From Bacillota bacterium (GTDB lineage Bacteria > Bacillota > Clostridia > DSM-8532): DNA of 6,854 nt. The stretch lies in contig JAEXPO010000602.1 in NCBI GenBank assembly GCA_023446675.1, positions 1 through 6,854 of the forward strand, in the 5' to 3' direction. The notes beneath the pieces are model-generated. The model worked only from the letters and a program-made list of their open reading frames with translations. It ran no database searches and was not told the DNA's origin. Shown here piece by piece: positions 1-5,367 of the stretch. The position numbers and the translations under genes were made by a program. Position 1 is the first letter of the stretch, and every line of letters begins with the position of its first letter.

Positions 1-30
1 TTCCCAAGGTCTTAAATAGCGAAAATCCAT
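1..30 (-). CDS. Start of a divergent leftward gene (5' fragment, product unknown)
   Basis: On the minus strand an ATG at 30-28 opens a frame that runs off the window after ten codons, reading MDFRYLRPWE. An AGGAGG Shine-Dalgarno (complement of 39-44) sits 8 bases before this ATG, which is near-ideal spacing. A plausible promoter lies further upstream (79-106). The fragment is too short to identify. AraC-type regulators are often divergent from the catabolic or transport gene they control, so a target of the neighbouring regulator is a reasonable guess, but that is inference only. Confidence 0.62.
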   Translation of the reverse strand, partial: MDFRYLRPWE

Positions 31-78
31 ATGAATTTCCTCCTGATTTTTTGTACAAGTAGCATTCCATTTGACTTT

Positions 79-106
79 ATGATAAGCTTAATTAACGGTT
101 TTCCAA
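79..106 (-). promoter_or_regulatory. Candidate promoter for the divergent leftward gene
   Basis: Read on the minus strand, TTGGAA (complement of 101-106) and TATCAT (complement of 79-84) are separated by 16 bases, a fair sigma-A arrangement. Transcription would begin near base 72, giving a leader of about 40 bases before the ATG at 30. No equally good promoter was found for the rightward AraC gene. The TTGACT at 71-76 has no matching -10 at 16-18 bases. Confidence 0.35.
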
Positions 107-156
107 AATAGAAAGATTGGTCAAAAAGTTGTCCATTTTGGTAAAACCCTTGCCCC

Positions 157-161
157 GGAGG
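157..161 (+). promoter_or_regulatory. Ribosome-binding site deciding the AraC start
   Basis: GGAGG at 157-161 lies 12 bases before the ATG at 174. The spacing is a little long. The alternative TTG start at 117 has only a weak GAAAG one base away, so the ATG at 174 is preferred. Confidence 0.5.
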
Positions 162-173
162 TTCAACTTAGCT

Positions 174-1094
174 ATGAACGGCTTCGACTCCAACTTCTTA
201 AATGACATAAAGAAAAATGATTTGGTCTACCGTGCTATTGGAGAGGACTTTGCCAATGGCATCCTTTCCTGCGGGTTTATGCTGAAAAAAGACGCCTCCC
301 GTTCCCAATACCAGCTGACAATCCCCTATTACAGCTGTTTTGTCCTATTGAGGGGCAAAGGAACCTATCTGGATCAGTATGGCAGGGCCACACCCATCCG
401 CCCGGGAGATATGGTTCAGCGTTTGCCCGGAGTTCTCCATTCCACAGAGGTTTTTCCGGACGGTCACTGGCTTGAATTTTATATCAGCTTTGGCTATAAA
501 ACCTTTTCGGCCATGGCAGATTTGGGAATGCTCCGCAGCTCTGAGCCTGTGTTTAAAGCCTCCACCGATAAAATGGACCTTGGAGCCTTCCGGCTTCTGC
601 TGCAAAGCATGCAAAACTGTACCGACAGGGAGCTTCCCGGTGTACTTTTAAAGGCTCAGGAGCTGGCCTACGGACTCCAACAGGTCAGGGATGGCACCAA
701 TAAAGGTAAAGACGCCCTTATTTCCAGAGCCATGGCCATGCTTGGCCAGGATCCTGAAATAAGCCTGAGCGGCGAGGAGGTTGCTGCCAGGCTTAATATG
801 GGCTATGAAAGCTTCCGCAAGCTTTTTAAAAAAGCCTCCGGCCTCTCACCTTCCGCCTATCGCACCCGCCGCCGTATGGATCATGCCCGACTTCTTCTTT
901 TAAGCGAACTGACCATAAGCGAAATTGCCCTTCGTACGGGATACGGCGATCTCTACACGTTTTCAAAGCAGTTTAAAAAATCTGTGGGAATGTCTCCAAG
1001 AGCCTATCGCAGACTGCAGCTCAATAAAGATCAAATTGATAATATAAAACAGGGAGGTTCCGATGATGAAAAAGAAGATCGCAATAATAGGTGA
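174..1094 (+). CDS. AraC-family transcriptional regulator with N-terminal cupin sensor domain
   Basis: This is a DNA-binding regulator of about 306 residues, a usual length for two-domain AraC proteins. Counting from the ATG at 174, residues about 50-108 form the cupin-like effector domain, with the typical run from YYSCFVLLRG through RPGDMVQRLPGVLHS. Residues about 183-280 form the double helix-turn-helix: the first helix pair is near 198-223 (EEVAARLNMGYESFRKLFK) and the second near 246-275 (ISEIALRTGYGDLYTFSKQF), followed by GMSPRAYRR. Members usually sense a sugar or other small molecule and activate a nearby, often divergent, operon. The divergent gene at 1-30 and the overlapping downstream gene are candidate targets. 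The frame can be extended to a TTG at 117, adding 19 residues, but that start has no good ribosome-binding site. The ligand cannot be told from sequence. The last 25 residues are a polar tail beyond the usual domain end. Confidence 0.93.
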   Translation: MNGFDSNFLNDIKKNDLVYRAIGEDFANGILSCGFMLKKDASRSQYQLTIPYYSCFVLLRGKGTYLDQYGRATPIRPGDMVQRLPGVLHSTEVFPDGHWLEFYISFGYKTFSAMADLGMLRSSEPVFKASTDKMDLGAFRLLLQSMQNCTDRELPGVLLKAQELAYGLQQVRDGTNKGKDALISRAMAMLGQDPEISLSGEEVAARLNMGYESFRKLFKKASGLSPSAYRTRRRMDHARLLLLSELTISEIALRTGYGDLYTFSKQFKKSVGMSPRAYRRLQLNKDQIDNIKQGGSDDEKEDRNNR

Positions 1095-1764
1095 ATTCAA
1101 CAGTGAATTTTTAAGCCACACCCGTCTCAACGATGCCCTTGAACATGTGAAAACCCGGTATGGGTACGACTTTGGCTATGACTGGCTGGATACGACCCTG
1201 GTGGAAAAGTCCTCCGAGACTCTGCTTACAGGCTACTGCGGAATCTGGAGCGCACCGGGAAGTCCTTTTCTGAGCCTTGAGGGATCGCTGGCTGCCATTG
1301 CCTATGCCCGTAAAAACCGGGTTCCTCACCTTGGAACCTGCGCAGGCTTTCAGCATACCATTATTGAGTTTGCAAGAAATGTACTGGGAGAAAAGGAGGC
1401 CCAGCATGAGGAATACGATCCTGAATCCGATTGCCTTTTTATCAGCCGCCTATCCTGTTCCCTTGCAGGAAAGGAAATGCAAATTTACCTGAAGGATGGC
1501 TCTCTGGCCGGCACCTGCTTTGGCAAAAAGCAAGTGATTGAAAATTACTACTGCAACTTTGGTATTAATCCCGAGTTCAAGACCCGCCTTGTCCATCCAA
1601 AGCTTCAAATTTCCGGTGTTGATCAGGATGGTGAAATCCGCATTATTGAAATTCCGGAAAATCCTTTTTTCATTGCCACCCTCTTTGTACCCCAAACCCG
1701 ATCCACTCCTGAAAGCCCCCACCCTTTAATTAAATCCTTTGTTGAAGCCTGTCTTGCAAATTAA
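1063..1764 (+). CDS. Stand-alone CTP synthase C-terminal-like class I glutamine amidotransferase protein, probably not glutaminase-active
   Basis: The 233-residue protein resembles only the glutaminase half of CTP synthase; the synthetase half is absent. It opens with a Rossmann-like strand (KKKIAIIGEFN). The nucleophile elbow is GTCAGFQH at 91-98, so Cys93 fits the catalytic cysteine. CTP synthase next has an ERHRHRYEVN-like segment, and here 160-169 reads ENYYCNFGIN with Cys164. In the third motif, where CTP synthase has FHPE, this protein has FVPQ at 208-211, so the catalytic His and Glu are Val209 and Gln211. The end (HPLIKSFVEA) again matches the family. I recall a family annotated as CTP synthase C-terminal region-related (seleno)protein; this fits, but here no TGA is read through. 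Function is unknown; it may bind a ligand or act as a thiol enzyme. AGGGAGG at 1051-1057 serves either ATG (1063 or 1066); spacing favours 1066. It overlaps the AraC gene by about 30 bases, implying coupled translation. Confidence 0.85.
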   Translation: MMKKKIAIIGEFNSEFLSHTRLNDALEHVKTRYGYDFGYDWLDTTLVEKSSETLLTGYCGIWSAPGSPFLSLEGSLAAIAYARKNRVPHLGTCAGFQHTIIEFARNVLGEKEAQHEEYDPESDCLFISRLSCSLAGKEMQIYLKDGSLAGTCFGKKQVIENYYCNFGINPEFKTRLVHPKLQISGVDQDGEIRIIEIPENPFFIATLFVPQTRSTPESPHPLIKSFVEACLAN

Positions 1765-1789
1765 ATACGGGGTCCGGGCCTGGCTTCAA
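1742..1789 (+). repeat. 8-bp inverted repeat spanning the stop of the amidotransferase-like gene
   Basis: TTGAAGCC at 1742-1749 is exactly complementary to GGCTTCAA at 1782-1789, with 32 bases between, bracketing the stop codon at 1762-1764. No T-run follows, so it is not a standard terminator. It could be a weak mRNA hairpin or chance. Confidence 0.3.
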
Positions 1790-1802
1790 TCATAATTGCC
1801 TT

Positions 1803-1847
1803 TGCCGCCACATAAAAGATAGTGAGTAAAAATTTGCAAGGGCGGCA
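1803..1847 (+). repeat. 7-bp GC-rich inverted repeat flanking the ribosome-binding region of the next gene
   Basis: TGCCGCC at 1803-1809 is exactly complementary to GGCGGCA at 1841-1847. The right arm lies immediately before the GTG start at 1853 and covers part of its only Shine-Dalgarno-like stretch (AAGGGCGG, about 1838-1845). A 31-base loop makes the hairpin modest in strength. A role in limiting translation is possible but unproven. Confidence 0.3.
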
Positions 1848-1852
1848 GCAAT

Positions 1853-2422
1853 GTGATTTACATTAGTGTTAAGCGTAAAACGGCAGGAATAATAGGAACG
1901 GTACTGGTATTGGGCCTTCTGGCACTAAATGGCTATACGGCCGCTTCAGCCCGAAACACATCCAATAAGTATGAAGCACTTTTAAGCTATTCCGAAATGT
2001 TTGACAGCACCAATCTTGTGGGCTATTTCACAGCCTCCGATACCCAAAGCGCAAATACCGGAAATATTGAGGTGTTTGATATTGCCAAAGGCGAGGTTAT
2101 AAGCCGGGAACCTATGACATTGGATATACAGAATGAGGTCATCAATGCCGTAAAAAGCATTGAGAGCCTTTATACCAAGGTTTCCCCCATCCCGTCCATA
2201 GGCTATGTGGTTCGTATCCCCTTTGACAAGGAGGTCGCTATCGAAAACAAGTACTTAAACGGAGCGGGTATTAAGGATGTAAGCCAGGTTTTCTTTATTA
2301 TCCAGGATAAAGAGCCTCCCATACTTCTCGTTCTTGATATAAAAGCCCGTCCCTTCTTCTTTGTTTTCAAAGCCAGCCTTGAGCCGCTTATTGAGTACCT
2401 GCAGCTCAAGCCGGTGGGATGA
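1853..2422 (+). CDS. Hypothetical secreted or membrane-anchored protein with N-terminal signal sequence
   Basis: I do not recognise this 189-residue protein. Its N-terminus is a classic export signal: a basic stretch K7-R8-K9, a hydrophobic core at about 11-26, then A31-S32-A33, a good signal peptidase I site. The mature part would be about 156 residues, mixed in charge, with no cysteines (so not a lipoprotein) and no second clear membrane span. The C-terminal third is rich in hydrophobic strands (VSQVFFIIQ, PPILLVLDIKARPFFFVFKA), suggesting a compact beta-rich domain outside the membrane. The GTG start at 1853 has only a weak AAGGG-type ribosome-binding site, and an ATG two bases earlier is out of frame and stops at once. 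It follows the amidotransferase-like gene by 88 bases with no convincing promoter or terminator between, so it may be cotranscribed. The strong terminator at 2436-2473 ends the unit. Confidence 0.72.
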   Translation: MIYISVKRKTAGIIGTVLVLGLLALNGYTAASARNTSNKYEALLSYSEMFDSTNLVGYFTASDTQSANTGNIEVFDIAKGEVISREPMTLDIQNEVINAVKSIESLYTKVSPIPSIGYVVRIPFDKEVAIENKYLNGAGIKDVSQVFFIIQDKEPPILLVLDIKARPFFFVFKASLEPLIEYLQLKPVG

Positions 2423-2435
2423 ACGCACCGCGTAG

Positions 2436-2473
2436 AAAAAGGGGCTGTGGTACACTTCCGCGGCCCCTTTTTT
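2436..2473 (+). terminator. Strong rho-independent terminator
   Basis: GGGGCTGTGG at 2441-2450 pairs with CCGCGGCCCC at 2458-2467 (two G-U pairs) around a seven-base loop. Five A residues flank the left arm and six T residues (2468-2473) follow the right arm, extending the stem. It lies 13 bases after the stop of the secreted-protein gene and insulates the next promoter. The A and T flanks are close to symmetric, so it may also work weakly leftward, but there is no leftward gene to end here. Confidence 0.93.
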
Positions 2474-2565
2474 ATAAACCTGTGCAGCCTGTACGGAACT
2501 TTGATTAGTCTGTAAAGCGGTAGTCCATTTAATGTTGGGATTTGACTATCTATTCAAACACTTAA

Positions 2566-2596
2566 TTGACTCGATCGTTGCGTCGTACTCTATAAT
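2566..2596 (+). promoter_or_regulatory. MerR-type promoter with 19-base spacer
   Basis: TTGACT (2566-2571) and a perfect TATAAT (2591-2596) are separated by 19 bases instead of the usual 17. Overlong spacers of 19-20 bases are the hallmark of promoters that MerR proteins activate by twisting DNA. The spacer carries a rough dyad, GACTCGA (2568-2574) against TCGTACTC (2583-2590), inverted-complementary with one mismatch and one extra base. Autoregulation by the MerR protein encoded 32 bases downstream is the natural reading. Confidence 0.72.
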
Positions 2597-2619
2597 GGCT
2601 ATAATAATTCATTATGGAG
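2588..2619 (+). repeat. 32-bp imperfect palindrome over the -10 box and the Shine-Dalgarno
   Basis: CTCTATAATG (2588-2597) and CATTATGGAG (2610-2619) are inverted repeats matching at nine of ten positions, the tenth being a T/G pair, with 12 bases between. The left arm contains the -10 hexamer and the right arm contains most of the GGAGG ribosome-binding site (2616-2620). It could be a second operator. In any transcript started further upstream it could fold and hide the ribosome-binding site. Confidence 0.5.
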
Positions 2620-2627
2620 GCAAAAAT

Positions 2628-3602
2628 ATGAGTGAACTAATTAAAATACGGGAGATGTCATTAAAATACGATATATCTGCACGCGCATTGAAATATTACG
2701 AAGACATGGGACTGATAGCCAGCACCCGAAGCGATGATTACGCCTACAGAATGTATGACAAGGCTGCAGTAAAAAGGCTGGAGCAGATATTGATTTTGCG
2801 TAAACTGAACATAAGCATAAAAGATATCCAGCGCATATTTGACGCACCGGATTCTAAGGTTGTATTGGAGGTTCTCGGGAAAAAAGTCAACGGCATTGAC
2901 GAAGAGGTATCACTTCTGTATGAGTTGAAGTCCATCGTTCTGGAATTTATCAAGCAAATCAAAAAAGCGGATTTTGCGAAGGATGCGGATGTGAAATTGC
3001 TTTACGAAAAAGCGCAAGAGATTGAAGGGCAGCTTGTCAATGTTGATTACAACGGTAACCCGGCTACTGTGAATCGTTTGCTGGAAATAACCGAAAGGCT
3101 TGATAAGAAAATCCCGGATGTAATGGTTGTGAGGCTGCCGAAATTCTTAGCGCTGGCGTCCCAGTATCAAAGCTTTGGTGAATTATTCAATGAAGACTGT
3201 TTAATGTTTTGGATTGGCAGGCATAGCAATTTGAAAAAAAGCGTTATCTTTGATTGCGCTGATTTTTTGTACAGAAGAAACGACGGAAAATTCAGATGGT
3301 TATATGGTGTGCATGAGAGTGTCAGAGAAATGGCTGCCGCGGCCTATGAAGTCATTGAGTTCGAAGGCGGCTTGTACGCTTCCGCAGTATGCATTGACGG
3401 TGATGACGACAGCATTGTGAAAGTAGAAAACAAAATCCTGAAATGGTTGGAGGGAACGAATTTTATACTTGACAGAGAACGTGACATCATGGGGAATATG
3501 ACCTATAATGACAAGGAAATAAAAACGGGCCTTGGCTATGAGCAGCTGCAAAGGTATGTGCCTATAAAACTGAGGAAAGAAAAAAGGTTTCGGGAGGCTT
3601 AA
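2628..3602 (+). CDS. MerR-family transcriptional regulator with GyrI-like effector-binding domain
   Basis: A 324-residue one-component regulator. Residues 4-71 are the MerR winged helix-turn-helix (IKIREMSLKYDISARALKYY, then DMGLI and YRMYDKAAVKRLEQI). A long helix near 83-135 would form the antiparallel dimer coiled coil. Residues about 165-316 match a GyrI-like small-molecule binding domain, ending in the characteristic FRWLYGV, YEVIEFEGGLYASAVCI and GLGYEQLQRYVPIK segments. Relatives of this layout (BltR/BmrR/TipA type) bind hydrophobic or cationic compounds and activate promoters with long spacers, as seen here at 2566-2596. The ATG at 2628 is chosen because GGAGG (2616-2620) lies 7 bases before it; the frame continues up to 2532, but that stretch holds the promoter. 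The next gene starts 4 bases after the stop, so it is the obvious target. The ligand is unknown, and no efflux pump is nearby. Confidence 0.93.
   Translation: MSELIKIREMSLKYDISARALKYYEDMGLIASTRSDDYAYRMYDKAAVKRLEQILILRKLNISIKDIQRIFDAPDSKVVLEVLGKKVNGIDEEVSLLYELKSIVLEFIKQIKKADFAKDADVKLLYEKAQEIEGQLVNVDYNGNPATVNRLLEITERLDKKIPDVMVVRLPKFLALASQYQSFGELFNEDCLMFWIGRHSNLKKSVIFDCADFLYRRNDGKFRWLYGVHESVREMAAAAYEVIEFEGGLYASAVCIDGDDDSIVKVENKILKWLEGTNFILDRERDIMGNMTYNDKEIKTGLGYEQLQRYVPIKLRKEKRFREA
2640..2670 (+). repeat. 11-bp direct repeat inside the start of the MerR gene
   Basis: ATTAAAATACG occurs at 2640-2650 and again at 2660-2670, a 20-base period, in two different reading frames. This is about two helical turns, so a protein-binding role is conceivable, though chance in AT-rich coding DNA is as likely. 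Confidence 0.4.
3592..3597 (+). promoter_or_regulatory. Ribosome-binding site deciding a TTG start
   Basis: GGGAGG at 3592-3597 lies inside the end of the MerR gene and 9 bases before the TTG at 3607. The next candidate, the ATG at 3616, would be 18 bases away, so the TTG start is preferred. Confidence 0.7.
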
Positions 3603-3606
3603 TCAA

Positions 3607-4164
3607 TTGAAAACGATGTTAAGCATTATGAAAAGACGAAATAACGGGATTCCAGAAGATATATTGCCTGTATTTGAAGGTATTGTGCAAGCATACGGAG
3701 GAAACGAGTGCGATAACAGGTTTATGGAAGCAATGGGCAAACATCTCACCAAGGAGCAACGCTTTAAGCTTTGGGAGCGGCAAGGCGGTTGTCAGGGTAC
3801 GGGATATGATAAAATTCGAAAGGCATTTGCCTTGGAGCACGCAGATAAACCCCTTCCAGTAAGATTGGAATTATACTTAAACACTTTTGTAAAGGATTAT
3901 ACGGGAAAGACACGAAGCATCGTTTTTAACGAGGAAAACCATACTATAACTATAGCCTTTGCCTGTGACGAGTGTTATAGACATACTCTGAAAGGAAAAT
4001 TTACAGCGCCGTTTGAATTATATTATGAAAGTTGTGCAGGAGGGCGCATGTATGGTTTAGAAAAAACGCTGGGAATAAAGCTTAAAATGAATTCAATAGA
4101 TATACCCCACCTTGGAGTAAGCAAAGAAAACCCCTGCCTTTACACCTTTGATATAGTGGATTAA
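3607..4164 (+). CDS. Unrecognised 185-residue cysteine-containing protein, MerR-operon partner
   Basis: I cannot name this family with confidence. There is no signal peptide or membrane span, so it should be cytoplasmic. The N-terminal half (about 15-100) looks helical and carries Cys35 and Cys62 (QGGCQGTGYDKIRKAF). The C-terminal half (about 101-185) looks alpha/beta, with C120-x2-C123 (ACDECYRH), Cys143 in a glycine-rich turn (YYESCAGGRMYGLEKTLG) and Cys177 near the end (NPCLYTFDI). The pattern of a Cys-Gly turn, a helix and a final P-C-x-x-F-x-I faintly recalls V4R-type small-ligand domains, but this is only a motif impression. Six cysteines suggest metal or ligand binding or thiol chemistry. 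It starts with TTG 4 bases after the MerR stop and probably needs translation coupling. The MerR protein with its ligand domain most likely controls it. No clear terminator follows. Confidence 0.85.
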   Translation: MKTMLSIMKRRNNGIPEDILPVFEGIVQAYGGNECDNRFMEAMGKHLTKEQRFKLWERQGGCQGTGYDKIRKAFALEHADKPLPVRLELYLNTFVKDYTGKTRSIVFNEENHTITIAFACDECYRHTLKGKFTAPFELYYESCAGGRMYGLEKTLGIKLKMNSIDIPHLGVSKENPCLYTFDIVD

Positions 4165-4230
4165 ATGAAATCCTTTTTACATCCCCATTTTGCACCATTA
4201 AGTGTAACCTGTGGCATTTTCCACTCCTGC

Positions 4231-4259
4231 TTGCTTTCTCGAGAATTAAGGCTTAAAAT
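4231..4259 (+). promoter_or_regulatory. Promoter of the LacI-family gene
   Basis: TTGCTT (4231-4236) and TAAAAT (4254-4259) are 17 bases apart, a good sigma-A promoter. The expected start near 4266 falls inside the operator at 4263-4276, so a bound repressor would block initiation. Confidence 0.6.
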
Positions 4260-4262
4260 ATA

Positions 4263-4276
4263 TGTAACCGTTTACA
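4263..4276 (+). promoter_or_regulatory. LacI/cre-type operator before the LacI-family gene
   Basis: TGTAACCGTTTACA is a 14-bp palindrome with six of seven pairs matched and a central CG, the hallmark of LacI-family operators. It also fits the catabolite-response consensus TGWAANCGNTNWCA at every defined position. A near-identical site lies before the ribokinase gene (5368-5385), with the single mismatch at the same symmetric position. Autoregulation by the adjacent repressor is likely; CcpA is the alternative or an additional binder. Confidence 0.82.
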
Positions 4277-4317
4277 CGAATTAAAGCACAAGTGAGTGGT
4301 ATTCATGGGAGGAACTC

Positions 4318-5328
4318 ATGGGACGTCAGAAATACACCATACGGGATATCGCCCGTGAAGCAGGGATTTCCATAGCTACCGTATCGCGCTATATGAACCG
4401 TTCAGGCTATGTGGACGCGGCTACGGCAGAAAAAATTGAGGAGGTTGTCAAGCGTCTCGGCTATGTGCCCAGTCGCATGGCACAGGCCTTAAAAACCAAA
4501 AAGAGCCGGCAGCTTATGCTTATAGTACCGGATATCGGCAACCCCTTTTATTCGGGTCTGGCCCGTTCTGTTCAGGCCTCTGCAAAGGACAAAGGCTATG
4601 CGGTTACCCTGTACAATACCAGCGAGGATCCCGGCGAAGAGCTTTTCGCTGTTGAAATGGCGGGTCAGATACTCTCCGACGGTATTATTCTCTGCTCCGT
4701 CCATACGGCTTCTCAGGTGGTAGAGGCTCTCAAAACCCTCTCTGTTCCCGTGGTATTGGCCAATTCCTATGAGCATGCCTGCTTTGACACGGTTCATGGC
4801 ATCCGGGGCCAGGGCACCTATCTTTCCACCATGCACCTTCTTAACAGTGGACATCGTTTAATCGGCTTTGCCGGAGGCCCCGGCGACTCGGAAATTGCCT
4901 CCCGCCGCAAATACGGCTTTTTAAAGGCACTGGATGAACAAAATTGCTCTTTTTCCGAGGATTACTGCTTCGAAATGGGCTTTTCCATGCAGGCAGGCTA
5001 TAAGGCAGGCAGGTATTTTTCCTCACTCTCCCCAAGGCCCACGGCGATCTGCTGTGCCAATGATCTTATCGCCTTCGGCATCCTGGCTTCCTTTAACGAG
5101 ATGGGAATAAATGTCCCTGATGAAATATCACTGACCGGGATGGACGATATTCCCTTTGCAGAGCTTACTCGTCCCCGGCTTACAACGGTCACCAATGACA
5201 GCGGTGATTACGGAAAAAGCGTTGCCTCCCTTTTGTTTGACAGGCTGGAAGGAGCCTATACAGGCCCTCCCAGAGAGGTGGTTATTCCGCGCAGGCTCAT
5301 TGTGAGGGATTCGGTGAAGCAGCTTTAA
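4318..5328 (+). CDS. LacI-family transcriptional repressor, probable RbsR-type regulator of the adjacent ribokinase
   Basis: A 336-residue repressor of normal family length. Residues 6-51 hold the LacI helix-turn-helix and hinge: YTIRDIAREAGISIATVSRY with the conserved A-x-VSR, then LGYVPSRMAQALKT. The periplasmic-binding-protein-like sensor begins at about 66 (LMLIVPDIGNPFYSGL) and runs through SDGIILC (120-126), GFAGG (183-187), the crossover segment CCANDLIAFGIL (245-256) and GMDDIPFAELTRPRLTTV (274-291) to PRRLIVRDS. All standard landmarks are present with no truncation. The ATG at 4318 has GGGAGG (4307-4312) 5 bases upstream. Operators of the same sequence precede this gene and the ribokinase gene 82 bases downstream, so it most likely represses both until a sugar, presumably ribose or a related pentose, releases it. 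The ligand is inferred from the neighbour; I could not read it from pocket residues. Confidence 0.93.
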   Translation: MGRQKYTIRDIAREAGISIATVSRYMNRSGYVDAATAEKIEEVVKRLGYVPSRMAQALKTKKSRQLMLIVPDIGNPFYSGLARSVQASAKDKGYAVTLYNTSEDPGEELFAVEMAGQILSDGIILCSVHTASQVVEALKTLSVPVVLANSYEHACFDTVHGIRGQGTYLSTMHLLNSGHRLIGFAGGPGDSEIASRRKYGFLKALDEQNCSFSEDYCFEMGFSMQAGYKAGRYFSSLSPRPTAICCANDLIAFGILASFNEMGINVPDEISLTGMDDIPFAELTRPRLTTVTNDSGDYGKSVASLLFDRLEGAYTGPPREVVIPRRLIVRDSVKQL

Positions 5329-5367
5329 GCCCCTTATGAGGAACAGCAATTCCTTTATTATATAACA

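Noticed and set aside
71..99. TTGACT at 71-76 as the -35 of the AraC promoter
   Set aside because: No acceptable -10 hexamer occurs 16-18 bases later (94-99 reads AACGGT).
117..173. Longer AraC protein starting at the TTG at 117
   Set aside because: Only a weak GAAAG one base from the TTG, and the extra 19 residues look unlike an AraC N-terminus. GGAGG before the ATG at 174 is the better signal.
2542..2547. Second TTGACT upstream of the MerR promoter as an alternative -35
   Set aside because: The nearest -10-like sequence is 13 bases away (CTTAAT), too close; the copy at 2566-2571 fits with TATAAT.
2532..2627. Upstream extension of the MerR protein by 32 residues
   Set aside because: This stretch contains the promoter and the -10 box. 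The MerR domain starts at the ATG at 2628, which has a well-placed GGAGG.
4211..4224. GTGG/CCAC hairpin after the cysteine-protein gene as a terminator
   Set aside because: Four base pairs only and no T-run after it; too weak to call.
5339..5354. Hairpin AGGAA/TTCCT after the LacI-family gene as a terminator
   Set aside because: The stem is only five pairs and AT-rich, and it is followed by TTATTATATAAC rather than a T-run. It lies where the ribokinase promoter is expected.
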